From CAJQGY01 sp905478015 (lineage in GTDB: Bacteria; Pseudomonadota; Gammaproteobacteria; Magnimaribacterales; D2472): a stretch of DNA of 64,000 nt. Position numbers and translations under genes: made by a program. Shown in pieces: positions 42,499 to 51,236 of the stretch. Each line of letters begins with the position of its first letter. Position 1 is the first letter of the stretch. The DNA lies in the NCBI GenBank assembly GCA_943788365.1, contig CALSPZ010000001.1:310001-374000 (forward strand), written 5' to 3'. The notes under the pieces are model-generated. The model did no database searches, was not told the DNA's origin, and was given only the letters and a program-made list of their open reading frames with translations.

Positions 42499-43989
42499 AT
42501 GAGTAAAGCAAAAATGGCATCTTCATTTTTAAAGATAAAATTTCATAACATCGGTTCTGTTTTAATTAAAACTGCTGGAACTTATGCGGTATCAGGATTT
42601 GCTTTAATCCAACTATCTAGCATTGTGGTTGATAATATCTCTACTGAACAAGTCCTTGGGATTACTTCAGAATCATTTATGCAATTATTGTTTATAGTTA
42701 TAATTTCAGGTTTTCCATTATCTTTAATATTAGCTTTTATCTTTAAAAGAAATAGTATTAGCAAAGAAACTCTTAAAGATTATGAATCTCTTAAAAAAAT
42801 AATTACTAACAAAAAACCCAAGATTGGTCTTATCCCCTTTGAAAACTTAAATGATGATTCAGATGGTGCTTTTCTTGTTGATGGTATTGTTGAGGATCTA
42901 ATAACTGAACTTTCCATGGTGAAAGAAATTTCTGTAGCAACAAGAAAGACATGCTTTGGATTTAAAGATAAAGACTATACAAGTCAGGCATTTAAAGAAA
43001 AATGGGGTTTTGACTACGTTGTCTCAGGTAGCATTAGGTCATCGAATGATAAATTACGTATATCAGTTGAATTAAGTGATATGGATAATGATGAAGTTAT
43101 TTGGAGTAATAAATACGATAAATTTAAAACAGATATTTTCTCCTTACAAGATGAAATTGTAACGCAAATAATATTTTCTATAATCGGTGAAATTGAAATA
43201 ACTAGCTTAAAGAGAGCGCACAGAAAACCAACAGAAAGCATGACATCCTATGAATATACTCTTCAAGGTAGAGCGCTTAATCAAAAATTTGAGAAAGAAG
43301 CTAATGCTGAAGCAATAAAGATGCTAGATGCTGCTATTGAAGCGGATGAATTAAACCCTCTTCCTCACTCTTGGAAAGCATGTACATTAGGTCAATCAAT
43401 GTTTTTAGGCTTCAAGGAAAGGGATGAAGTAATGCCAGCAATGCTAGAATCACTAAGTAAGGCAAATGAATTAAATGATAATGACTGGAATACCAATAGA
43501 ATATTAGCTGAAGCCAACCTTACAATGAATAATTTTGAACAAACGAAGCTCTATGCAACAAAGGCTTACAGGGCCAATCCAAACAACCCCCATGTTTTAT
43601 CAATATATGGAGAATCATTGTTAAGAAATGGAGATGTGGAAACTGCAATAAAAATATTTGAAAAAATGCATGAACTTGAACCTATAGTCGCGGCTGATTT
43701 AAACTCAGATAGGCCAATCCAAGCTAAACTATTCGCGTATTATTCAGATGGTAATCTAGCTAAATGTAAAGAATTGCTCTCTTTGTTAGAAGATTTTAGT
43801 TCAAAAACATGGATTTCAATATTAGATTTACATGTTAAAAATAATGAAAGTTATAAAGAAGAGTCATGGTATGTCAAAGGTTTGAATAAGTTTAAAGGTA
43901 TAAACTGGGATGATGAAATAAAAACTTATCATTTAAGCGACAAGAACATGATAGAAAGTTTAACCAAAACAACCGCCCTATTCGCTTAA
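42499..43989 (+). CDS. Membrane-anchored TolB-like/TPR protein without effector domain
   Basis: A 496-residue protein. Two hydrophobic helices (about 19-40 and 63-86) are followed by a TolB-N/FlgO-like alpha/beta domain (about 110-230) starting KIGLIPFENL and containing V-D-G-I-V-E-D-L and V-S-G-S-I-R. A helical TPR region with repeats around 270-430 follows. The same module is commonly fused to adenylate cyclase or CadC-type winged-helix domains; here neither is present. A scaffold or sensor role at the inner membrane is inferred. I chose ATG 42499 over an immediately preceding GTG. It lies between the M14 and S9 peptidase genes and is separated from M14 by a terminator. Confidence 0.78.
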   Translation: MSKAKMASSFLKIKFHNIGSVLIKTAGTYAVSGFALIQLSSIVVDNISTEQVLGITSESFMQLLFIVIISGFPLSLILAFIFKRNSISKETLKDYESLKKIITNKKPKIGLIPFENLNDDSDGAFLVDGIVEDLITELSMVKEISVATRKTCFGFKDKDYTSQAFKEKWGFDYVVSGSIRSSNDKLRISVELSDMDNDEVIWSNKYDKFKTDIFSLQDEIVTQIIFSIIGEIEITSLKRAHRKPTESMTSYEYTLQGRALNQKFEKEANAEAIKMLDAAIEADELNPLPHSWKACTLGQSMFLGFKERDEVMPAMLESLSKANELNDNDWNTNRILAEANLTMNNFEQTKLYATKAYRANPNNPHVLSIYGESLLRNGDVETAIKIFEKMHELEPIVAADLNSDRPIQAKLFAYYSDGNLAKCKELLSLLEDFSSKTWISILDLHVKNNESYKEESWYVKGLNKFKGINWDDEIKTYHLSDKNMIESLTKTTALFA

Positions 43990-44012
43990 TATATTAAAAG
44001 CACACAACCTCA

Positions 44013-46103
44013 ATGAAGAAAACCTTTTTATTACTAATATTAATTAATACATCTTGCACAACTATGACAGACAATAAACCTGAAGCAAAAAAAATACCAA
44101 TTACACTGACAGCTCACAATGACTCAAGAGTTGATAATTATTACTGGCTAAGAGATGACAGCAGATCAGATGTTGAAATGCTTAACTATCTAAAAGAAGA
44201 AAATCTTTATAAAGATAAATGGTTTAAAGAAAATAAACCGTATACCGCTATGTTAATAGAAGAATATGTAAACCAACTCCCAAAAGAGGAAGTGTCATAT
44301 CCAAAAGCAAATGGTAATTTTAATTACTTCACTAAAATTACTAATAATGAACAGCTAAAACGCATATACAGATCATCAAATAAAAATGAAGAGCTTTTAT
44401 ATGACCCGAATATAAAACTGAACAATCAAGAATACTATGATATCTATGGAGTTTTTCCATCTAATGATAATAAATTACTTGCATTAAGTGAGGACAATAA
44501 TGGCAGAAGAGTTTATTCGATTAAATTCTTAAATCCTGTAACTAAAACTTTTAATGAACAGGTTATTGAAGGCTCTAGTGGTAAGGTTGTTTGGTCAAAA
44601 GATAATAAGTATATATATTACATAAAAAAAGATACGACTACATTAATTGCAAATTCTGTTTACAGGCATAAGGTTGGGTCTAAAGTAGGTAATGACACTT
44701 TGCTTTACAAAGAAACTGATGAATCGTTTGAGCTTACTTTATCAAGATCAAGTGATAAAAATCTTCTTTATATAAATATAAATGCCACAGATAACAATGA
44801 AATAAGAATTTTAAATTTAGACACTCCACTTAAATTACCAGAAATTTTTATAGCTAGAGAGGAAGATCATTTATATTACCTTGAACATACTGGTGATAAT
44901 AGTTTTCTTGTTTTAAGTAATAAAAATGCACCTAACTTTAAAATATTAAAATCAATATCTATTAATAATAGGGATATAGATTCAATGGAAACTGTTGTCA
45001 GTCACTCCAATGATATATTTATTAATAATATTCTTTTAATAAACAATACCTTAATTCAAGAAGTAAGAGCGAATGGCCTCCCTGAAATTTATTTATTTAA
45101 TCTAACTTCAAAGAAAACAATTCAGTTACCTTTTGAAGACAACGCATATGATGTTTGGATTGATCAAAACCATTCTGATACTAAAAACCTTTTCTATAAT
45201 TACACCAGCCTTCTAAGACCGCAGGTTATATATAAGCTTGATATAGATAATTTGCAGTCAGATATAGTTTGGGAGAAAGAAGTTGTTGGATTCTCAAGGG
45301 ATGCTTATCAGGACGATAGGTTCTTCATAACAGCTAGAGATGGCGAGCAAATTCCAGTTATAACAGTATCAAAAAAAGGTATAGATTATAAAAAATCACC
45401 TATTTTATTTTACGGATATGGATCATATGGAATAAATATTGATGCGACATTCAGACAATCAATAATACCCTTGCTCGATAAAGGTTTTATTTTTTCAATT
45501 TTAAATATCAGAGGTGGCGGTGAAATGGGTAAAAGTTGGTATGAAGACGGTAGGATGATGAATAAAATGAATACCTTTTATGATTTTAATGACTCTGTTA
45601 AGGCTGTATTGAATAAAGGTATTGGTGATCCTGAAAATGTATTTGCAAGAGGTGGAAGTGCTGGGGGCTTATTAATGGGAGCTATTATAAATCTTGAGCC
45701 TGAGCTTTATAAAGGGATTTTATCAGGTGTACCATTTGTAGATGTTTTAACAACAATGTCTGATGCAACTATTCCCTTAACTACATTTGAATACGGTGAA
45801 TGGGGTAACCCTGCAGTTAAGGAGCAATATGAATACATGAAGCAGTATTCTCCATATGACAATATTGATTATAAAAACTACCCTGCTATCTTTATCACAT
45901 CAAGTTTATATGACTCACAAGTTCAATATTTTGAACCTGCTAAATATATTGCAAAAATAAGAGAATACAATCAATCAAATAATCCTATCTTGATGGATAT
46001 GAACCTTATAGGTGGACATGGTGGTATGAGTGGCCAAATCAATCAATTTAATGAGATTGCTGAAGAATTTAATTTTATTTTAAATTTAGCAGAAAAAAAT
46101 TAA
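44013..46103 (+). CDS. Oligopeptidase B-like S9 serine peptidase, lipoprotein
   Basis: A 696-residue prolyl-oligopeptidase-family enzyme. The N-terminus has a lipoprotein signal (I-N-T-S-C15), a beta-propeller (about 60-400) and a C-terminal alpha/beta hydrolase domain. The catalytic Ser is S549 in G-G-S-A-G-G, His is H669 in G-G-H-G-G, and the Asp lies in the S-S-L-Y-D-S-Q-V segment. R-G-G-G-E-M-G and W-Y-E-D-G-R-M are family motifs. Oligopeptidase B cuts after Arg/Lys in short peptides; cytoplasmic in E. coli but probably membrane-anchored here. It starts 23 bases after the TPR gene and overlaps the convergent YeiH gene by 4 bases. Confidence 0.9.
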   Translation: MKKTFLLLILINTSCTTMTDNKPEAKKIPITLTAHNDSRVDNYYWLRDDSRSDVEMLNYLKEENLYKDKWFKENKPYTAMLIEEYVNQLPKEEVSYPKANGNFNYFTKITNNEQLKRIYRSSNKNEELLYDPNIKLNNQEYYDIYGVFPSNDNKLLALSEDNNGRRVYSIKFLNPVTKTFNEQVIEGSSGKVVWSKDNKYIYYIKKDTTTLIANSVYRHKVGSKVGNDTLLYKETDESFELTLSRSSDKNLLYININATDNNEIRILNLDTPLKLPEIFIAREEDHLYYLEHTGDNSFLVLSNKNAPNFKILKSISINNRDIDSMETVVSHSNDIFINNILLINNTLIQEVRANGLPEIYLFNLTSKKTIQLPFEDNAYDVWIDQNHSDTKNLFYNYTSLLRPQVIYKLDIDNLQSDIVWEKEVVGFSRDAYQDDRFFITARDGEQIPVITVSKKGIDYKKSPILFYGYGSYGINIDATFRQSIIPLLDKGFIFSILNIRGGGEMGKSWYEDGRMMNKMNTFYDFNDSVKAVLNKGIGDPENVFARGGSAGGLLMGAIINLEPELYKGILSGVPFVDVLTTMSDATIPLTTFEYGEWGNPAVKEQYEYMKQYSPYDNIDYKNYPAIFITSSLYDSQVQYFEPAKYIAKIREYNQSNNPILMDMNLIGGHGGMSGQINQFNEIAEEFNFILNLAEKN

Positions 46104-47008
46104 CTGTAAATAACGATAAGATATGCAGTTGGTAACGCGATTAACCATAATGTTAAGCCAAAAATAAAAGGTTTAAATGATAAAGATTTAAAATCAATCG
46201 AAGAGGTTTGCGTACCAATACAAAATAAACCAGTAATTAAAAAAATTTTACTAATATCTCTTAGCAATAACTCTAATTGAATTGACATTTGGCTATAAGA
46301 GTTAATTAGAACAGCTAAAACAAAAAAGAATACAAACTTAGGATATTTAGATTTAGATTCATTATTCTTATAAATAAAATTTATTAAAATTATTAAAGGT
46401 ATAAGCCATAGCGTTCTTGCCATCTTTAGAGTTGCTGCAACTTCAACAGATTCTGGACTATATTCTAATGCTGTTCCAATTACAGATGATGTGTCATGAA
46501 CTGCTAATGCAACAAATGAACCAAATTCAACATTGGAAAGAGATAAGGTGGAACCTATATAAGGAAAGGATATAAGAGCAATAATATTGAAGAGGAATAT
46601 TATTGTTAAGGCAACTATCAATTCATGCGGTTTTGCTTTAATTATTGGTGCGACTGCTGCAATGGCAGTAGCTCCACATATAGCAGCTCCAGATGATATT
46701 AAAATAGAGAGAGTTTTATTTAGATTAAATATTCTTGATATTAAAAGCCCTCCAAAGAATGATAAAAAAACAAATAAAGTTATCCAACTTAAGTAATTCT
46801 CACTTATTTCATATACAGAACTTAATCCAATTGTTAATCCTAATATAACAATGCCAATTTGTAAGGGTATAGTTGATACCTTTCTTGTAATAAAATTTAA
46901 TTCAGGCTTATAAAAAAAAGAAAATGCTACCCCTAAGCAGACTGAAAAGGCTGCATTACCAATAACTAAAGCTGAAGCAAGAAATGAAATTGAAATTAAA
47001 TAGATCAA
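46100..47008 (-). CDS. YeiH-family putative sulfate exporter
   Basis: A 302-residue inner-membrane protein with about ten hydrophobic segments, of the YeiH/Cons_hypoth698 family. Conserved stretches are VILGLTIGLSSV, S-S-G-A-A-I-C-G-A-T-A-I-A-A-V-A-P and V-A-L-A-V-H-D-T-S-S-V-I-G-T-A. Family members are annotated as sulfate exporters linked to taurine or sulfonate use, but few have been tested. The short gap to the nitronate monooxygenase-like gene upstream (29 bases) suggests an operon. The start could be a few codons downstream; the hydrophobic N-terminus makes the choice uncertain. Confidence 0.82.
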   Translation of the reverse strand: MIYLISISFLASALVIGNAAFSVCLGVAFSFFYKPELNFITRKVSTIPLQIGIVILGLTIGLSSVYEISENYLSWITLFVFLSFFGGLLISRIFNLNKTLSILISSGAAICGATAIAAVAPIIKAKPHELIVALTIIFLFNIIALISFPYIGSTLSLSNVEFGSFVALAVHDTSSVIGTALEYSPESVEVAATLKMARTLWLIPLIILINFIYKNNESKSKYPKFVFFFVLAVLINSYSQMSIQLELLLRDISKIFLITGLFCIGTQTSSIDFKSLSFKPFIFGLTLWLIALPTAYLIVIYS

Positions 47009-47037
47009 GAAAAAGATTTAATATTTAAATAGATCAT

Positions 47038-47958
47038 TCAGCTTATAGGTTTTAAATTTGAGCAAACATGATTATATTCATTTATCGTATCTTCAATAAT
47101 TTTTTTAACAGGTTTAATTTCTGTAATTAGGCCTACCGATTGACCTGATAATGCTGGAGCTGCATTCATATCGCCATCAAAATATAGATTTTTAATATTC
47201 ATTAATGCAGACATGTCCATTATCCCATCTTCATTTATTTTATTAGTTAAATCTGTTTTAAGCGCTCTGATAACTGGTTTAGATTGTTTATTAAGAACCC
47301 ACGTCCCATCAATAGGCGAGTCAAGAATGGAGTTTTTAAAATTATTATGAACAGGTGATTCAAGACTAGATACAAACCTTGTTCCCATTTGTATTCCATC
47401 TGCGCCAGCTGCTATGGCCGAAGCCATACCAATACCGTCTACAATTCCACCAGCTGCTATTAACGGTATGTCTATTTGTTTTTTAATGGCTTGTATTAAA
47501 ACTGTTAAGCCAACTTCTACAGGGCTTTTAAAACCTCCTCCCTCAGTTCCTTCTACAACCAATCCGTCAACTCCTGCATTGTACGCTTTCAATGCACCAT
47601 CAAGACTTGGTACAGCATGATATACAACAATACCTGCATCTTTTAATATTTTTACATATTTAGTTGGATCCCCTGCCGATGTTGTTACAAACTTCACTCC
47701 ATGTTCTACACAAAAATTTACCATTGAATCATCTCTAAGAAATAGAAGAGGAAGATTCACACCAAAAGGTTTGTCTGTAAGAGAAGACATTTTGGCAATC
47801 TCAGCTTTGCATATATCAACTTCACCAGAAGATGTTTCAATAATTCCAAGACCTCCTGCATTAGACACAGCAGAGGCTAATTTGCTTCTTGCAATCCATC
47901 CCATTGGAGCCTGAATAATTGGATATTTAACACCAGAATGTTTAAGAAATTTATTCAT
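47038..47958 (-). CDS. Nitronate monooxygenase / FabK-like FMN flavoprotein
   Basis: A 306-residue FMN-binding TIM barrel of the nitronate monooxygenase/enoyl-ACP reductase II family. Visible are the N-terminal Y-P-I-I-Q-A-P-M-G (FMN site), V-S-N-A-G-G-L-G, V-E-G-T-E-G-G-G-F (the His of NMO's H-G-G is not conserved: the sequence reads E-G-G-G), IPLIAAGGIVDG and G-A-D-G-I-Q-M-G-T-R-F. It could oxidise nitronates, reduce enoyl thioesters or act on another substrate; the missing His argues against standard NMO catalysis. It lies upstream of the YeiH gene. Confidence 0.82.
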   Translation of the reverse strand: MNKFLKHSGVKYPIIQAPMGWIARSKLASAVSNAGGLGIIETSSGEVDICKAEIAKMSSLTDKPFGVNLPLLFLRDDSMVNFCVEHGVKFVTTSAGDPTKYVKILKDAGIVVYHAVPSLDGALKAYNAGVDGLVVEGTEGGGFKSPVEVGLTVLIQAIKKQIDIPLIAAGGIVDGIGMASAIAAGADGIQMGTRFVSSLESPVHNNFKNSILDSPIDGTWVLNKQSKPVIRALKTDLTNKINEDGIMDMSALMNIKNLYFDGDMNAAPALSGQSVGLITEIKPVKKIIEDTINEYNHVCSNLKPIS

Positions 47959-48041
47959 TTTATATATTTAGTTGAAAAACTTATTTTAACCAAGCTATTT
48001 GTTGGAGTAAAACTATAAATTTGCACAGTTAATGAGCTTAA

Positions 48042-48563
48042 TTACCTTATGCTTTTTGAGAAACCGGTATAGTCTGTTTCAGATCTTTTATAGTCAAGTT
48101 CACTACCTTCACCATAAATCTCCCTTTCAAACCATTCTATAAACTCTTGATCTCTTGTTATTTTCCAAAAATCCCAAACAGTTCTAGCTAAAGGAGTTTT
48201 AAAAGTTCCTAGCTTCAATGCATTCATTCGAGTTTCTAAATGTTTATTATTAACAAAGTTATCCTGAACCTTCTCATAAACATCAAATATATCAACTAAA
48301 GTTGTAATTAAAAACATGGAAACTCTAACTCTTTCCTCATCACTCAAGTCCCCAGACCAATCTTTAGACAAGAATGCACTAAATTCTCCATCTTTAGAGG
48401 ATGCAAAATACCTATCATACTGCCTTTGAGTTAAAGAATGCCCAAATTGAGCTTTTGTAATTTGATTTTGTTGATGAATTTGAATTGCGAGGTAAACAAC
48501 TGATACGACAACTCCCATAGCTGCAATGATTTGAACAATTAATACAATAGAGTCGTTAGTCAT
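48042..48563 (-). CDS. Unrecognised single-pass membrane protein
   Basis: A 173-residue protein I do not recognise. One N-terminal helix (about 6-26) is followed by a polar domain rich in aromatic and acidic residues, with DLSDEERVRVSMFLITTLVDIFDVYEKV-like helices. Many similar short proteins with this layout, an N-terminal helix then Q-I-H-Q-Q-N, occur in marine genomes without known role. It ends six bases before the sulfotransferase-like gene's stop, on the same strand, so it is likely co-transcribed with the next two genes upstream. Confidence 0.75.
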   Translation of the reverse strand: MTNDSIVLIVQIIAAMGVVVSVVYLAIQIHQQNQITKAQFGHSLTQRQYDRYFASSKDGEFSAFLSKDWSGDLSDEERVRVSMFLITTLVDIFDVYEKVQDNFVNNKHLETRMNALKLGTFKTPLARTVWDFWKITRDQEFIEWFEREIYGEGSELDYKRSETDYTGFSKSIR

Positions 48564-48569
48564 AGAATG

Positions 48570-49295
48570 TTACTCAATAATATATTTAATCATATCATTA
48601 TAATAAGGCCTTAATTGATCTGATAAAGCCTTTGCTTTATTTGAAAGAGGCTTTTTTTTACTAAACCCCACTGATACAAAGCCAGTAGATGTCATTACAG
48701 ATGGGTACCAATGTTTTGCCCATATACCATCATAATCTTTGATACCGGAACTCCACTTAAGCATTTTTGAATCCCAAGGTATATCAATTTTTAAACAAAG
48801 CTTCTTAAGAACACTCTCCGGATCTTTTAATACTGAAGATGAGTCTATAACAGGACATGCTATTCCAGTTTTATCAGAAATAATATTAAAGATTTTATGT
48901 TGTTGAATAAAACCAAAGTCCTCAAGCTTTCCGTCGGGCCATTTAGCAAGAAAACTAGATACAACCAAATCAGGATCTCGTAATAAAAAACAATTTATAG
49001 AATCAGTAACCCAATCCAAAGAATCATAATTGAATATATGTTGTGACATGTGTTTATGATAGCTATAACCACTCATTTCTTCAGTCGAACAGATTTTCTC
49101 TACTGACTTATAGGATGTATTCATCGATGAAATAACCTCATCAATCATTGGGTGCTTCTTATTAGTTTTTTTTAGATAAGCACCATAAAAAGGTTCATCC
49201 ATAACAGATGAAACATCAGATCTATTTCCAAAACTTCTCATTATTGCTGTTGATAGATTTCTAGGTCCTGACCACATAGCTATTATATTTTTCAT
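48570..49295 (-). CDS. Sulfotransferase-like P-loop protein
   Basis: A 241-residue protein. Its N-terminus M-W-S-G-P-R-N-L-S-T-A resembles the 5'-phosphosulfate loop of sulfotransferases, and F-L-L-R-D-P-D-L-V-V-S-S-F is close to the 3'-phosphate-binding R-D-P motif. In other organisms such proteins are fused to, or beside, class IV aminotransferases, as here: the aminotransferase gene ends six bases upstream. Whether PAPS is the real donor is not known, and such proteins have no clear biochemistry that I can name. It is part of a three-gene minus-strand set. Confidence 0.75.
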   Translation of the reverse strand: MKNIIAMWSGPRNLSTAIMRSFGNRSDVSSVMDEPFYGAYLKKTNKKHPMIDEVISSMNTSYKSVEKICSTEEMSGYSYHKHMSQHIFNYDSLDWVTDSINCFLLRDPDLVVSSFLAKWPDGKLEDFGFIQQHKIFNIISDKTGIACPVIDSSSVLKDPESVLKKLCLKIDIPWDSKMLKWSSGIKDYDGIWAKHWYPSVMTSTGFVSVGFSKKKPLSNKAKALSDQLRPYYNDMIKYIIE

Positions 49296-49300
49296 AGTAA

Positions 49301-50185
49301 CTAAAGTTCGAGATAGAGTTTTTTTAAACGGCTATTTATTGGGCCTGGTTCAATTGACTCACCTATAGACCTTCCATCAATATCAATAACGTGTCTTAAA
49401 GAACCAAGTGTGCCAGTTATAAAGGCCTCATCTGCTGAGTAGACATCAACAAGAGAAAAATTCTTTTCATGAATAGGAATATTATTTTCTTTACATACAT
49501 GAATAACTTTTTTTCTAGTTATACCGTTCATACAGTAATCACCAGAACTAGTATAAACCTCACCATTTTTTACAATAAAAAAATTACATGAATTGGTAGT
49601 GTTTACAAAACCATGAGGGTCAAGCATCAATGCTTCGTCGGCTCCAATTTTTTTTGCTTGAATACAGGCAAGTATACAATTCAGTTTAGAGTGACTATTT
49701 AACTTAGGATCTTGACTCATTGGCAATCCTCTAACCTGTGGGACTGTAGCTAATTTAATTCCATCGCTAGATTTTGCATCATCAGAATGTTCTAAGATAA
49801 TAACTAAGCTTGGACCTTTTATCGATAAATCAGGTTGTTGAAAAGGTTTTATCTTTTCACCTCTTGTAACCATAAGCCTTGCGTGCGCATTATCAGTCAT
49901 TTCATTTGCTAGTCTTGTTTCTTCTAAGGCTCCTATAACCTCACTTTTGGTCATTGATAAGTTGATGTCTATTGCCTTAAGGCCTTCAAATAAGCGATCG
50001 ATATGTTCATCTAAAAAAATCCAATTACCATTAACCAGCCTAAGCCCTTCCCATATTCCATCACCCATTAAGAAGCCACTGTCATAAACAGATATTTTTG
50101 CATCTTGTCTTTTAAGCATAGAGCCATTCACATATATCAAAATATCTTTATTTTTGTTCATGTGTAAATTATTTTTATTGGTCAT
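49301..50185 (-). CDS. Class IV (branched-chain/D-amino acid-type) aminotransferase-like protein
   Basis: A 294-residue fold-type IV PLP enzyme-like protein. Seen are the N-terminal I-Y-V-N-G-S and S-V-Y-D-S-G-F-L-M-G-D-G-I-W-E, the lysine of L-N-S-H-S-K-L-N-C as Schiff-base candidate, and G-A-D-E-A-L-M-L-D. The Glu that normally faces the PLP pyridine nitrogen (as in G-F-V-S-E-T-N) reads Thr here (G-F-V-N-T-T-N). The C-terminal D-E-A-F-I-T-G-T-L is typical. The neighbouring sulfotransferase-like gene is a known companion. An ATG at 50161 is an alternative start. Confidence 0.83.
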   Translation of the reverse strand: MTNKNNLHMNKNKDILIYVNGSMLKRQDAKISVYDSGFLMGDGIWEGLRLVNGNWIFLDEHIDRLFEGLKAIDINLSMTKSEVIGALEETRLANEMTDNAHARLMVTRGEKIKPFQQPDLSIKGPSLVIILEHSDDAKSSDGIKLATVPQVRGLPMSQDPKLNSHSKLNCILACIQAKKIGADEALMLDPHGFVNTTNSCNFFIVKNGEVYTSSGDYCMNGITRKKVIHVCKENNIPIHEKNFSLVDVYSADEAFITGTLGSLRHVIDIDGRSIGESIEPGPINSRLKKLYLEL

Positions 50186-50314
50186 TTATAAGATTTATTA
50201 TTAGTTAATACTTATTACATCTTTTGAGATTAATCTAGTCAATATAAATTTATGAATAAATATGATTAACTTTCAATAATTCTAAAATTATTTCACTTAT
50301 GTTTTAATTACAAA

Positions 50315-51190
50315 ATGAAAAAATTATCACTTTTATTGGTATGTCTTTGGTACCTTTTAGCACTTTTAATTTCATTTAGAGTTACAGAGTTAATTGGTAT
50401 TCTTGGTAATATATGGTTAAAAATTCTAATCGCTCACGTCATAGCAACAATTGTTATATATGTCGGAAGCGTCATACATAATAATTCAAGCCTTTATGAC
50501 CCCTTCTGGTCTATAGCTCCAGTTCCTATTATTATATTTTTATACACCCTATCGGATATAAATAATCTTTCAACTTTAAATAAAATTCTTATTTCAGCGC
50601 CTATAATTTTTTGGTCTTTGAGATTAACTAGAAATTGGATTATTTCTTGGGATGGATTTAGTCATGAGGACTTTAGATATATTGAATTAAAGAAGGGAGG
50701 GAAAATAAAATTAGAATTTATTAACTTTACAGGGATACATCTTATACCAACCCTTCAAGTTAATCTTTCACTTTTTCCGTTATATTTTCTATTTACTAGT
50801 TATGAACTTAGCTCACTTAACTACCCATTAATTTTTGCAAGCATATTTACAATATTAGCAGTGATTATAGAAACTATCGCAGATGAGCAAATGAGATCGT
50901 TCAGAAGTAATAAGAAGAATGAAGGTATTACCATGAACAAGGGTCTATGGAAATACTCAAGGCACCCAAACTATTTTGGAGAAGTTATGTTCTGGGTTGG
51001 CTTATATCTAATGGCATTTTTATCAATAAAGACACCTTTTTGGCTCATATTGTCACCAATATCAATGATTATTCTATTTATCTTTATATCATGTCCTATG
51101 ATGGATAATAGGAGTTTGAAAAAAAGATCTGATTACAAGCAATATATGAATAATACCTCTCAACTCTTTATTTGGTTTCCTAAAATTTAA
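50315..51190 (+). CDS. DUF1295 membrane protein (steroid 5-alpha-reductase-like)
   Basis: A 291-residue inner-membrane protein with about seven hydrophobic helices, of the DUF1295/steroid reductase C-terminal family. The signature W-K-Y-S-R-H-P-N-Y-F-G-E, followed by a hydrophobic helix, is clear. Such proteins reduce C=C bonds in lipids in eukaryotes, or methylate (isoprenylcysteine methyltransferase-like); the bacterial role is unknown. The 129-base gap upstream has no gene. It is convergent with the TonB receptor, and a terminator lies between them. Confidence 0.86.
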   Translation: MKKLSLLLVCLWYLLALLISFRVTELIGILGNIWLKILIAHVIATIVIYVGSVIHNNSSLYDPFWSIAPVPIIIFLYTLSDINNLSTLNKILISAPIIFWSLRLTRNWIISWDGFSHEDFRYIELKKGGKIKLEFINFTGIHLIPTLQVNLSLFPLYFLFTSYELSSLNYPLIFASIFTILAVIIETIADEQMRSFRSNKKNEGITMNKGLWKYSRHPNYFGEVMFWVGLYLMAFLSIKTPFWLILSPISMIILFIFISCPMMDNRSLKKRSDYKQYMNNTSQLFIWFPKI

Positions 51191-51192
51191 AC

Positions 51193-51220
51193 AAAAAAAA
51201 GCACCGACTAGCGGTGCTTT
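51193..51220 (-). terminator. Intrinsic terminator of the TonB-dependent receptor gene
   Basis: A perfect 9-bp stem (51198-51206 with 51212-51220), with core GCACCG/CGGTGC and loop ACTAG. Read on the minus strand a run of eight T follows (51193-51200). It lies 17 bases after the receptor's stop. On the plus strand the T-run is only three, so it serves the DUF1295 gene less well. Confidence 0.88.
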
Positions 51221-51236
51221 AAAAGATATAGATAAA

